Positions 1 through 8,083 of a stretch of 64,000 bases of DNA are shown piece after piece. The notes beneath the pieces are model-generated. The model made no database searches. It saw only the letters and a program-made list of their open reading frames with translations, and was not told where the DNA came from. The DNA lies in the NCBI RefSeq assembly GCF_001430825.1, contig NZ_CP010535.1, forward strand, positions 1,282,501-1,346,500, in the 5' to 3' direction. The DNA is from Sediminicola sp. YIK13 (GTDB lineage: Bacteria; Bacteroidota; Bacteroidia; Flavobacteriales; Flavobacteriaceae). Numbering within the stretch: the stretch's first letter is position 1; each line of letters opens with the position of its first letter. A program made the position numbers and the translations under genes.

Positions 1-92
1 AAAAAAAGTTGCCCATTACCCACCTAAATTAGTGCTATTTGCATCCATAAAGTTGGAACGGTATTTGAGCATGTTGATTAAAAAGAAAATTT

Positions 93-1565
93 ATGAAAAA
101 GATGTATTTACTGTTCCTAGGAATAGGAATGTTCCTTACCAGTTGCAGCAAGGATGAAAATTTAATTGACAATCCAGACACTCCAGATCCAATTGGTACT
201 ACGGATGTGACTGTGCAAGATTTTATGTGGAAGTCCATGAACCTATGGTATTTCTGGCAAGGGGATGTATCCAATCTTTCCGACACCAAATTTTCTACCG
301 ATGCAGAATATACTGCTTTCTTGGAATCAGAAACAGACCCAGAGCTTTTCTTTGATAATAAATTGCGTTTTTCTGAAGATAGGTTTAGTTTCTTTACCAA
401 TGATTATAACGAATTGGTGCAATCTTTTGCAGGCGTATCTAAAAGTAATGGTTTGGAATTTGGACTGTCTTTGTATGGGGAGGGAAATGATGTTTTTGGC
501 TACGTAAGATACATCATTCCCAATTCGGATGCTTCTACAAAAGCGATACAAAGAGGAGACATTTTTACTGGGGTCAATGGGATTTCATTAAATGCCGATA
601 ATTATATTGAACTCTTATTTGGGGATGCAGACAGTTATACCTTAAATATGGCGGACATAAACAACAACACCATCACACCTAATAATAGGGAGGTGGCCTT
701 GACAAAGTTTGAAGGATTGGTGGAAAATCCTGTCTTCATAACCAAAACAATTGAGGTAAGTGGCAAAAAAATTGGGTACCTCATGTACAATGGCTTCACC
801 CGCAATTTTGATGAAGAGTTGAACAATGCATTTGGCTCATTAAAAGCAAATGGAGTTACCGATCTGGTTTTAGATTTTAGATACAATCCTGGAGGTTCTG
901 TAAATTCCTCCCGTTTATTATCCAGTATGGTATACGGCACAAATACCAACCAATTGTATATCCGACAACGTTGGAACAGTAAAATTCAACCCCAGTTGAG
1001 TTCCGCTCAACTAGAGGACTATTTTGCAAATGAAACAGGAGAAGGCAATGCCATAAATACGTTGAACTTGAGTAAGGTATATGTTTTGGCTACAGGTAGT
1101 TCAGCTTCTGCCAGTGAATTGGTAATGAATGGCTTGGATCCGTATGTTGACGTGGTACACATAGGGACAACTACAAGGGGTAAAAATGAGTTCTCCATTA
1201 CCTTGGTCGATAACCCCTCCAATAGTTACATCTATAGTGCTTCCACGGAAAACAAAATCAATTCTAGTAACACATGGGGAGTACAGCCCCTGGTGGGCAG
1301 GAATGAAAACTCCGTTGGATTCTTTGATTATACGGCAGGTTTTACGCCAGATATTGAGCTTCGTGAAGACTTGAGCAATCTTGGACAACTTGGTAATGTG
1401 AACGAGCCTTTGTTGGCAAGAGCAATACAAGAAATCACTGGAGTATCGAGTAAAATTGATTTTACGGTTAAAATGCCGGTTGACCTAATAAGCAGTTCTA
1501 AAATGTTTACGCCCATTCGCGATAACATGTATTTGGACAAACAGCTTCCTACTTTTGAAAAATAA
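93..1565 (+). CDS. S41 family C-terminal-processing peptidase, lipoprotein
   Basis: A secreted serine protease of the S41 (tail-specific/Ctp) family, anchored as a lipoprotein. The N-terminus is a lipoprotein signal peptide ending in a lipobox at Cys18 (LTSCSKDE), and the acidic residues after the Cys resemble the Bacteroidota surface-export signal. A PDZ-like domain lies around residues 115-175 (NGLEFGL...IQRGDIFTGVNG). The protease core follows: VLDFRYNPGGSV near 257-268, then the Ser-containing GSSASASELV near 335-344 and a Lys in TRGKNEF near 364, which fit the S41 Ser-Lys dyad. The family assignment is firm; the substrate is unknown. The gene stands alone and converges on the B12 uptake genes, sharing a bidirectional terminator. 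Confidence 0.88.
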   Translation: MKKMYLLFLGIGMFLTSCSKDENLIDNPDTPDPIGTTDVTVQDFMWKSMNLWYFWQGDVSNLSDTKFSTDAEYTAFLESETDPELFFDNKLRFSEDRFSFFTNDYNELVQSFAGVSKSNGLEFGLSLYGEGNDVFGYVRYIIPNSDASTKAIQRGDIFTGVNGISLNADNYIELLFGDADSYTLNMADINNNTITPNNREVALTKFEGLVENPVFITKTIEVSGKKIGYLMYNGFTRNFDEELNNAFGSLKANGVTDLVLDFRYNPGGSVNSSRLLSSMVYGTNTNQLYIRQRWNSKIQPQLSSAQLEDYFANETGEGNAINTLNLSKVYVLATGSSASASELVMNGLDPYVDVVHIGTTTRGKNEFSITLVDNPSNSYIYSASTENKINSSNTWGVQPLVGRNENSVGFFDYTAGFTPDIELREDLSNLGQLGNVNEPLLARAIQEITGVSSKIDFTVKMPVDLISSSKMFTPIRDNMYLDKQLPTFEK

Positions 1566-1581
1566 ACAAAGTATTAAAAAT

Positions 1582-1617
1582 AAAAAAAGGGCTTGGTTTT
1601 GAACCAAGCCCTTTTTT
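1582..1617. terminator. Bidirectional rho-independent terminator
   Basis: An A-run, the arm GGGCTTGGTT, a short loop, the arm AACCAAGCCC and a T-run form a strong hairpin with runs usable on both strands. It sits between the converging S41 peptidase and BtuG-like genes. Confidence 0.85.
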
Positions 1618-1634
1618 ATGTGCCAATAGTGAGT

Positions 1635-2696
1635 TTAATTAAAATAAATTCCTCCTGGAATGATCCCTGTTGTTAATGTTGCAATGGCATTGTTGCTAGA
1701 TAAGTCATATACAGTCAAAGATCCCTGACTTGCAAAGTCCTTGGCATCTGTTCCATAAAGTTTACCATCGGCAACAGCCATAGTGTAGAAAGAGACCCCT
1801 CCAAATTTGGGACCTGAAGGCAGGGTATTATCTGTAGAGTTCATTTTGTAGACAGCTCCATTTAATTGATAGTACAGATCAGCACCATCGGTGCATAAAA
1901 GTCCAGGGTGATCTGTAGATTGAAATTCCCATGTGTTTACAATAGTATTGGAAGAGGTATTAATCTTTGTGAGCTCCCCTGCTGTTTCATTATTGGTATA
2001 ACTAGGATTTCCTCCTGAAAGTACCCATAAGTTACCCTGTATATCCAAAACAAGGGAATTTGGCACATCTCCAACCGATATGGTTTCCAAAATGGCATTG
2101 GTACTGGTATCTATTACAGTAATCTTATTGTTTTGACCATAGGCCCCCTGATGCGCTACATAAATGGTATTGTCCTTTACTACAATATCCTCTGGCCCCA
2201 AGACAACGGGAATAGTCCCCTCCACGGTGAAGTTTTGCAAATTAATGATCGCTACATAATCATCTGTCTCATCAAACGGATCACCCCAGTTGGTCACATA
2301 TCCGGTATTGTTTGCTGAGGCAAAATACCTGGGATTATCCAATCCTTCAGTAATACTGCCCAATTTTTCGAAAGTGTACCTATTAACAATGGTTATCTTA
2401 TTGGAATTATTGGCCACGATATAAGCTTGGTCCCCATCAAATCCTATCGACTGGACAATATTCCCTAAATCTTCTCCATTCACCTTATTGTATAAGGAGC
2501 TTTCCGTAATGGTTAGGTCATTGGAAATAAAAGTTACCGTACCCGTGCCATTTCCAAAAGGACCCTCATTGGACACCAAAATTCCACTTTCATAGGCCCC
2601 TAAAGGTTCTTGGGGTGATTCAGAGTCATCATTGCTGCAGGAACCCATTAAAAGGCCGAGCATTAAAATAGCTGTTAAAATTGATGTGCTTTTCAT
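1635..2696 (-). CDS. BtuG-like YncE-type beta-propeller surface lipoprotein
   Basis: A 353-residue lipoprotein made of repeated propeller blades (motifs such as ITIVNRYTFEKLGSI, KITVIDTSTNAILETISVG and LTVYDLSS), matching the YncE/DUF5074 type. The signal peptide ends at LLMGSCSNDDSE; the acidic stretch after the Cys looks like the lipoprotein export signal of Bacteroidota, so an outer-surface location is likely. It lies 13 bases downstream of the TonB receptor, behind a cobalamin riboswitch. In Bacteroides, BtuG is a surface beta-propeller lipoprotein that captures B12 and caps BtuB. Same fold, lipid anchor and operon make this a probable functional equivalent. Fold and location are well supported; B12 binding is inferred from context. 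Confidence 0.75.
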   Translation of the reverse strand: MKSTSILTAILMLGLLMGSCSNDDSESPQEPLGAYESGILVSNEGPFGNGTGTVTFISNDLTITESSLYNKVNGEDLGNIVQSIGFDGDQAYIVANNSNKITIVNRYTFEKLGSITEGLDNPRYFASANNTGYVTNWGDPFDETDDYVAIINLQNFTVEGTIPVVLGPEDIVVKDNTIYVAHQGAYGQNNKITVIDTSTNAILETISVGDVPNSLVLDIQGNLWVLSGGNPSYTNNETAGELTKINTSSNTIVNTWEFQSTDHPGLLCTDGADLYYQLNGAVYKMNSTDNTLPSGPKFGGVSFYTMAVADGKLYGTDAKDFASQGSLTVYDLSSNNAIATLTTGIIPGGIYFN

Positions 2697-2709
2697 TGTA
2701 CTTGATTGT

Positions 2710-4551
2710 TTAAAATTTAGTTATGAATTGAAAATTGAAATTTCTATTGGGCATAGGCCTATAGGCCACATTTTGGTAGTTTTCATTAAAAATATTGTTG
2801 ACCTTTAGTCCTAGGGTGCAATCTATCTTTTTTGATAGCGGGAAATTATGCTCCAACCCAATATTGGATACATGATATCCCGAGAGCTTTTCACTGTTAT
2901 CCGTTGTGATAAAAACAGGTCCATTGTACAACCACTGATAGTAAAAATCCCAGCTTTGAATCTGATATGCCAAGTTGGAAGTGAATTGGTGTTCCGGCAC
3001 ATAGATCAATTGGTTCTTGGTTTCCTTATCCAGAGATTTGGTATAGGCATATAAATTCTTTAATCGAAGTTGGTGCTTGCCCCAAGTCTGTTGTAATTCC
3101 AGTGCCAACTCGGCCCCATATTGCTCTGCTTCTTTAACGTTTCTTGGACTAAAAATCCCGGAATTATCTGGCCTCCATTGTATCAGGTTATCAGATGCTA
3201 TATAAAATGCAGTTAAATTTAACTTGTATTTATTTCCACTAATGTTCTGTCCCAATTCTGCCTGCTTTGAAGTTTCTGGAATTAGATCTTTGTTCCCTAT
3301 AGCACCAGCACCGGACCAATACAGATCGTTAAAGGTGGGAATCCTATAATTTTTGGAGGCATTAAAATTGATATCGTACGATTTAGATACTTGGTACTTG
3401 CTATCAAAGGATACTAATAAGGGACTCTGATAATCGGTCACCAGTTCTTGTCTAATGTTGAGTCCGTAATTGAATGTGTTGGTTACTTCATGGGAAAACA
3501 TAAAAGTACCGGTGGCTTGGTTTCTTGTTGCATTTTCTATGCTGGTGCCTTCTGCAACTATGGTACTTAACTCCCCTATTCCATTCAAAGTAACTCTTCC
3601 CAATTCATATTTGGCATCATAGTTCAGAATATAGGAGTTGGTGCGACCAAAAGAAAATTCTGGTCTTTCCCTATTGAAGTAATACCGATATCTTTCGTAC
3701 AAATGTGCGAACTTAAGACGCTGTACTTTAGTTTCATTAAAATGGCTCCATTCCACCAAGGAACGTGCATTAACATCCCTATAATTGTCATTAGAAGGAG
3801 CTGTCAATGTCCCTGAGAAGTTCCTATCACCAAAAAACGCCGTGTGATAAAACTTTAATAATTGAGAGTTTGAAATTAAATAGCCAAGGGATGCATTTAT
3901 ATTGAGCGTATTAAAAGCTCCGTTTTCATTTTTTCTGTCCGTACCCAAATACTTGTAGTCGTTATCGGAAGCGTTGTAATTAACACCAAAATTCAAAGAA
4001 AGCTTAGAGGAACCATATGCGGTCCTATAATCCACCCTTTTGGTATTAAAACTACCATATCCCAATTGCAGGGTATTGCAAAAATGTTTTTCGAAGAGAA
4101 AGGAATCGTTGAGCAAGATGCTACCGCCAATAGCCCCACTACCGTATTGCACGCTTCCCCCTCCACTTCTAATGGACACTGAATTATAATTTTGTGGAAT
4201 TATGGTATTGAAGTCGGTCTGCCCCGTCAATTGGGAATTGATATTAATACCGTTCCAGACAACCGCCGTTTGAGAGGCATTTGTACCCCTAAAGGAAGCC
4301 GAGGAGACCATGCCAAAGCCATTTTCCTTAAAGTATATATTGGAGTTAAATTGCAAAAGGTTGGTCAAGGTAGAGCCGTTTCTATTCATAGTGGAATCGG
4401 TGAGGACTTCAACCTTTAGCCCTTTTGAAAAATATTTTAATTTCGCATCGCTCAAAATCACTTCATCCAGAGCAATAATATTGCTCTGCTGGGCCATACC
4501 TATCGAAAAGCACAGGAGTGGTAAAATTAATAGTAGCTGCTTTGTTTTCAT
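2710..4551 (-). CDS. btuB: TonB-dependent cobalamin receptor (BtuB-like)
   Basis: An outer-membrane receptor of 613 residues with a signal peptide (MKTKQLLLILPLLCFSIGMAQ), a plug domain around 25-145 (VEVLTDSTMNRNGSTLTNLL, NGININSQLTGQTDF) and a beta-barrel ending in the aromatic C-terminus FNFQFITKF. At about 610 residues it has the size of B12-type receptors and not of the ~1000-residue SusC family, and it lacks the carboxypeptidase-like N-terminal extension of SusC. A cobalamin riboswitch precedes it and a BtuG-like gene follows, which makes vitamin B12 or related corrinoids the probable substrate. It imports across the outer membrane using TonB/ExbBD, which are not in this window. Confidence 0.87.
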   Translation of the reverse strand: MKTKQLLLILPLLCFSIGMAQQSNIIALDEVILSDAKLKYFSKGLKVEVLTDSTMNRNGSTLTNLLQFNSNIYFKENGFGMVSSASFRGTNASQTAVVWNGININSQLTGQTDFNTIIPQNYNSVSIRSGGGSVQYGSGAIGGSILLNDSFLFEKHFCNTLQLGYGSFNTKRVDYRTAYGSSKLSLNFGVNYNASDNDYKYLGTDRKNENGAFNTLNINASLGYLISNSQLLKFYHTAFFGDRNFSGTLTAPSNDNYRDVNARSLVEWSHFNETKVQRLKFAHLYERYRYYFNRERPEFSFGRTNSYILNYDAKYELGRVTLNGIGELSTIVAEGTSIENATRNQATGTFMFSHEVTNTFNYGLNIRQELVTDYQSPLLVSFDSKYQVSKSYDINFNASKNYRIPTFNDLYWSGAGAIGNKDLIPETSKQAELGQNISGNKYKLNLTAFYIASDNLIQWRPDNSGIFSPRNVKEAEQYGAELALELQQTWGKHQLRLKNLYAYTKSLDKETKNQLIYVPEHQFTSNLAYQIQSWDFYYQWLYNGPVFITTDNSEKLSGYHVSNIGLEHNFPLSKKIDCTLGLKVNNIFNENYQNVAYRPMPNRNFNFQFITKF

Positions 4552-4600
4552 ATCAATGAAGACCCTTTACCCGAAAGTCTTTTCATTTTAGTTATGAACC

Positions 4601-4795
4601 TGGCAGGTCTCCTGACTTGCGTCTTACTACATACCTTCCCATTTATGAAACTTATCTTTAAGACAAGTGCTGAAAATATATCAGCATAAACAGTGGTTTT
4701 TGAAGATGTAGTAAGCACCCAATTACTAAGGCGTAGCTTACAGTTGCGGGAACAGCTTCGGAATTTCACCGAATTCCCTTTTAATCCTATTGAAA
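4601..4795 (-). promoter_or_regulatory. Cobalamin riboswitch
   Basis: Read on the minus strand this leader contains the hallmarks of the cobalamin (AdoCbl-type) aptamer in order: AGGGAA followed by GGTGAAATTCC, then AGCTGTTCCCGCAACTGTAA, a CCACTGT segment with a downstream TGGGAAGG, and finally the B12 box AGTCAGGAGACCTGCC at 4617-4602. The aptamer ends about 50 bases before the receptor ATG at 4551. In Bacteroidota such elements usually act on translation initiation or by attenuation, turning off the receptor and BtuG-like gene when cobalamin is abundant. The exact 5' edge is approximate. No TAnnTTTG box was found just upstream on this strand. Confidence 0.93.
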
Positions 4796-4953
4796 CAATA
4801 GAAACCAAAATTCGGTTCGAAATTAAACCTTTTTTATAAATAGCACCCCTATTATGTTCATGATTCTTAAATACTGAACATCCATAAGTGATAAAAGATT
4901 AAAATGATACGCTCAAGCTGATATCACGTTATCCTGCATTTTATAGTGTGTGG

Positions 4954-4989
4954 TTTGAAATATCATTCAAGAATTAAATGCTACTTTTG
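4954..4989 (+). promoter_or_regulatory. Promoter of btuF-btuC-btuD
   Basis: TACTTTTG at 4982-4989 fits the Bacteroidota -7 consensus TAnnTTTG. TTTG at 4954-4957 is a possible -33 element, but the 24-base spacer is a little longer than the usual 17-23. The predicted transcript would start near 4995, only about 20 bases before the TTG start codon, so there is no room for a riboswitch on this side. Confidence 0.5.
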
Positions 4990-5014
4990 CCCATAGACCA
5001 AAATCATTACTTTT

Positions 5015-6160
5015 TTGAAAACTCTTCGCTATCTGCTATTTCTATTGGTTTTTTGGTCCTGCAAACAGGAACCAAAAGAAAAAATCCGATTATCCATACC
5101 TTCTGAAGTCGTTACTATTGCCCATGCCAAAGGCTTTGCCATCAACAAATCCCCAGGAGGTATTACCACCATTAAAATAACCTCTCCCTGGCCCAATGCC
5201 GAAGCTGCATTTACTTATGCTTTGATTCCTAAAGAAAAACTGGCATCTATTACTTTGAACAAAGATGAATATGACGCCATAATTGCTACCCCCATTGAAA
5301 AGATTGTGGTAACATCCACCACCCATATTCCCGCATTGGAGGCACTGGGTGTGGAAAACACCCTTATTGGTTTTCCCAATACAGAATACATCTCTTCGGA
5401 AAAGACTAGAAACCGAATTTCAAAGAATCAAGTGCAGGAATTGGGCAACAATGAAGTTATCAATACAGAAATGGTCATAGCCCTGCAACCAGATGTGGTG
5501 GTAGGCTTTAGCATAGACAACCGTAACAAAGCATATAGTACCATACAAAATTCTAACGTTCCAGTCGTTTACAATGGGGATTGGACAGAAGAAACCCCTC
5601 TGGGAAAAGCGGAGTGGATCAAATTTTTTGCACCTTTTTACCATCTTGAAAAAAAGGCGGATTCAATCTTTACTGCCATTAAAACTAATTACGACCAAGC
5701 CAAAAAATTGGCGCTGAAGGCACAAGTTAAACCTAGTGTTTTAAGTGGGGCACTTTACAAGGATGTGTGGTATTTACCTGGAGGAAAAAGTTGGGCTTCC
5801 AATTTTATCGCTGATGCCAATGCCCATTATTTATGGCAAGATTCAGCCGAAACCGGTAGTTTGTCCCTAAGTCTGGAAAGTGTCCTGGATACGGCACAAG
5901 AGGCTGATTTTTGGATTTCCCCTTCCCAATACACCTCCTATGGCCAATTGGAGGAAGGAAATAGACATTACACCCAATTTAAAGCATTTAAAGAAAGGAA
6001 GATCTACACATTTGCCAATACTACCGGAGCTACCGGTGGACTCCTATATTACGAATTGGCACCAAATAGGCCAGATTTGGTCTTAAAAGATCTCATCCAT
6101 ATCTTCCATCCAGAATTATTACCGGGTTATCAACCTTTCTTTTTTAAACCCTTGGAATAA
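5015..6160 (+). CDS. btuF: Periplasmic B12-binding lipoprotein of ABC importer
   Basis: Substrate-binding protein of a BtuFCD/FecBCD-type importer, 381 residues. The reading begins at a TTG whose translation gives a clean lipoprotein signal peptide (KTLRYLLFLLVFWSCKQEP, Cys16), which is why this start is chosen. The two-lobed fold is visible: an N-lobe with VVTSTTHIPALEALGVENTLIGFP near 95-118 and MVIALQPDVVVGFS near 150, and a C-lobe with DVWYLPGGKSWASNFIADANAHYLW near 247. The stop codon abuts the ATG of the permease gene. The riboswitch-linked receptor on the other strand makes corrinoid the likely ligand; iron-siderophore binding is the alternative. Confidence 0.83.
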   Translation: MKTLRYLLFLLVFWSCKQEPKEKIRLSIPSEVVTIAHAKGFAINKSPGGITTIKITSPWPNAEAAFTYALIPKEKLASITLNKDEYDAIIATPIEKIVVTSTTHIPALEALGVENTLIGFPNTEYISSEKTRNRISKNQVQELGNNEVINTEMVIALQPDVVVGFSIDNRNKAYSTIQNSNVPVVYNGDWTEETPLGKAEWIKFFAPFYHLEKKADSIFTAIKTNYDQAKKLALKAQVKPSVLSGALYKDVWYLPGGKSWASNFIADANAHYLWQDSAETGSLSLSLESVLDTAQEADFWISPSQYTSYGQLEEGNRHYTQFKAFKERKIYTFANTTGATGGLLYYELAPNRPDLVLKDLIHIFHPELLPGYQPFFFKPLE

Positions 6161-7192
6161 ATGCAGTCACCAAAAACATATAAACTACCTTTTACCTTAT
6201 TGCTCACGGTGTTGATCCTTAGCTTTTTTGTCAATATTAGTTTGGGATCTGTGGCAATTCCTTTTATAGATACCCTAAAATCCATTATTAATGAGCCAGT
6301 TACCAATGAGGCATGGAGTTATATTATCTGGAACTATAGAATTCCAAAAGCATTTACTGCAGTGTTGGTGGGAAGTGGACTTGCCCTAAGTGGCTTGCTT
6401 ATGCAGACCCTCTTTCGTAATCCTTTGGCCGGACCTTTTGTTTTGGGCATCAGCTCTGGTGCAAGTTTGGGCGCAGCTTTGCTTATCATGGGTTCTTCCC
6501 TATTCACCGGCTTATTATCCTTTGGCCTGGTCAGTGATGTTTCTTTGGCCATCGTATCTAGTATTGGTAGTTTTTTAGTGCTATTGGCAGTAATGGCCGT
6601 CGCTTCTAAAGTAAAGGATACCATGGCGCTATTAATTATTGGATTAATGTTCGGCAGTATCACTGCAGCAGTAGTTAGCGTATTGTCCTATTTTACAAAT
6701 GCTGAAAAACTACAGCAGTATATTTATTGGTCTTTTGGTAGCTTAGGGAACCTCTCGTGGTCACAACTAGGGCTTCTGTTCGTAATCCTTGCTATTGGTG
6801 TCTTACTGAGTATTGTGGCCATCAAATCTTTAAATGCCATGCTTCTGGGGGAAAACTATGCCCGTAGCCTAGGGGTGGACATTATAAAGAAGAGATTTTT
6901 AATTATTCTTGCTACGGGATTGCTCGCAGGAGGAATTACCGCATTTGCTGGTCCCATTGCATTTGTGGGTCTTGCAGTGCCCCACTTGACAAGGCAAATT
7001 TTTAATACCACTGACCATAAAATATTGGTTCCCGCTGTAGTTTTATATGGCGCAATCTTAATGTTGGTCTGTGATACCATTGCACAATTACCAACCTCAG
7101 CCAATGTGCTGCCAATTAATGCGATAACTTCCATTATTGGTGCCCCCGTGGTCATCTGGTTATTGGTCAGAAAAAGAAATATGGTATTTTAA
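6161..7192 (+). CDS. btuC: FecCD/BtuC-family ABC importer permease
   Basis: A 343-residue, very hydrophobic permease of the FecCD family with about ten predicted membrane segments. Family signatures are LSGLLMQTLFRNPLAGPFVL near 77-97, ISSGASLGAALL just after it, and ITAFAGPIAFVGLAVPHLTR near 262-281, the last being the cytoplasmic loop that contacts the ATPase. It would form the inner-membrane channel with BtuD and receive substrate from BtuF. It starts at the base following the btuF stop codon, so the two are co-transcribed. Confidence 0.88.
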   Translation: MQSPKTYKLPFTLLLTVLILSFFVNISLGSVAIPFIDTLKSIINEPVTNEAWSYIIWNYRIPKAFTAVLVGSGLALSGLLMQTLFRNPLAGPFVLGISSGASLGAALLIMGSSLFTGLLSFGLVSDVSLAIVSSIGSFLVLLAVMAVASKVKDTMALLIIGLMFGSITAAVVSVLSYFTNAEKLQQYIYWSFGSLGNLSWSQLGLLFVILAIGVLLSIVAIKSLNAMLLGENYARSLGVDIIKKRFLIILATGLLAGGITAFAGPIAFVGLAVPHLTRQIFNTTDHKILVPAVVLYGAILMLVCDTIAQLPTSANVLPINAITSIIGAPVVIWLLVRKRNMVF

Positions 7193-7330
7193 GTAGAAAA
7201 CAATTAACAAGAAAAATCACAGAATATCAACACTATAGATCCACATATCGCCATAAGCACCAAAGACCTTACAATTGGTTATCTAAATAAAAAGGAACGG
7301 ATTAGTATTGCCAAGGATGTTAACTTTTCT

Positions 7331-8020
7331 TTGGAACAGGGAGAATTGGCTGCTATTGTAGGTATAAATGGCATTGGAAAATCTACCCTACTTCGCACCA
7401 TAGGAAGAGTACAGCCCAAACTGTCAGGGGAAATCCTCTTGGATGGTAAAGAATTGGAATCATATGACCCTTTGGCATTGGCCTCAAAAATTAGTGTGGT
7501 ACTAACAGAGCCCATAGCCTCCAAAAACCTCACCGTTTTGGAACTTATAAGTCTGGGAAGACAGCCCTATACCAATTGGATAGGTACTTTGACCAGTTTG
7601 GATAAAGAAAAAATAGTCAGGGCTATAAATATGGTCCAAATAGAAGATCTACAGCATAAAAAATGTTACGAGCTGAGTGATGGTCAACTTCAAAAAGTAA
7701 TGATAGCTAGGGCCTTGGCTCAGGACACAAACATCATGTTATTAGACGAACCCACCTCCCATTTAGATCTTTACCATAAGGTCCATATCTTGAAATTATT
7801 ACGAGAGATCGCACATGAGACCAAAAAGACTATTCTCTTCACTACCCATGAAATAGAAATAGCCATTCAATTGTGTGACAAAATGTTGATCATGCAAAAA
7901 GAAAGAAGCAGTTTTGGGGAGCCCTGCGAGCTCATTACCAACAAGAGTTTTGAAAATTTATTCCCTTCGGACACCATCACTTTTGATAGTCAATCTGGAT
8001 CGTTCAAAGTTAAAAAGTAA
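7331..8020 (+). CDS. btuD: ABC importer ATPase (BtuD/FecE-like); true start uncertain
   Basis: ATP-binding subunit of the B12-type importer. From the TTG at 7331 the protein has Walker A GINGIGKST at residues 11-19, the signature LSDGQLQKVMIARAL from residue 115, Walker B IMLLDEPTSHLD from about 135 and the switch His in LFTTHE. The start given is only the first ordinary start codon in frame. The frame is open back to 7208, and that stretch encodes the conserved N-terminal strands of this family (ISTKDLTIGY, then ISIAKDVNFSLEQGE), so the real protein should begin about 25-35 codons earlier. No ATG, GTG or TTG exists there in frame. The start may be ATA/ATC/ATT, or a base may be wrong. Confidence 0.82.
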   Translation: MEQGELAAIVGINGIGKSTLLRTIGRVQPKLSGEILLDGKELESYDPLALASKISVVLTEPIASKNLTVLELISLGRQPYTNWIGTLTSLDKEKIVRAINMVQIEDLQHKKCYELSDGQLQKVMIARALAQDTNIMLLDEPTSHLDLYHKVHILKLLREIAHETKKTILFTTHEIEIAIQLCDKMLIMQKERSSFGEPCELITNKSFENLFPSDTITFDSQSGSFKVKK

Positions 8021-8083
8021 GAACCACCTTAAGTGGTAATTTAAGATCAATCCTTTATCTTTACCTCAGAGAACTTATTATCA

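Noticed and set aside
4548-4808. Open frame of 86 codons on the minus strand upstream of the B12 receptor
   Set aside because: It coincides with the cobalamin riboswitch; the sequence is constrained as RNA and the frame's protein is not family-like.
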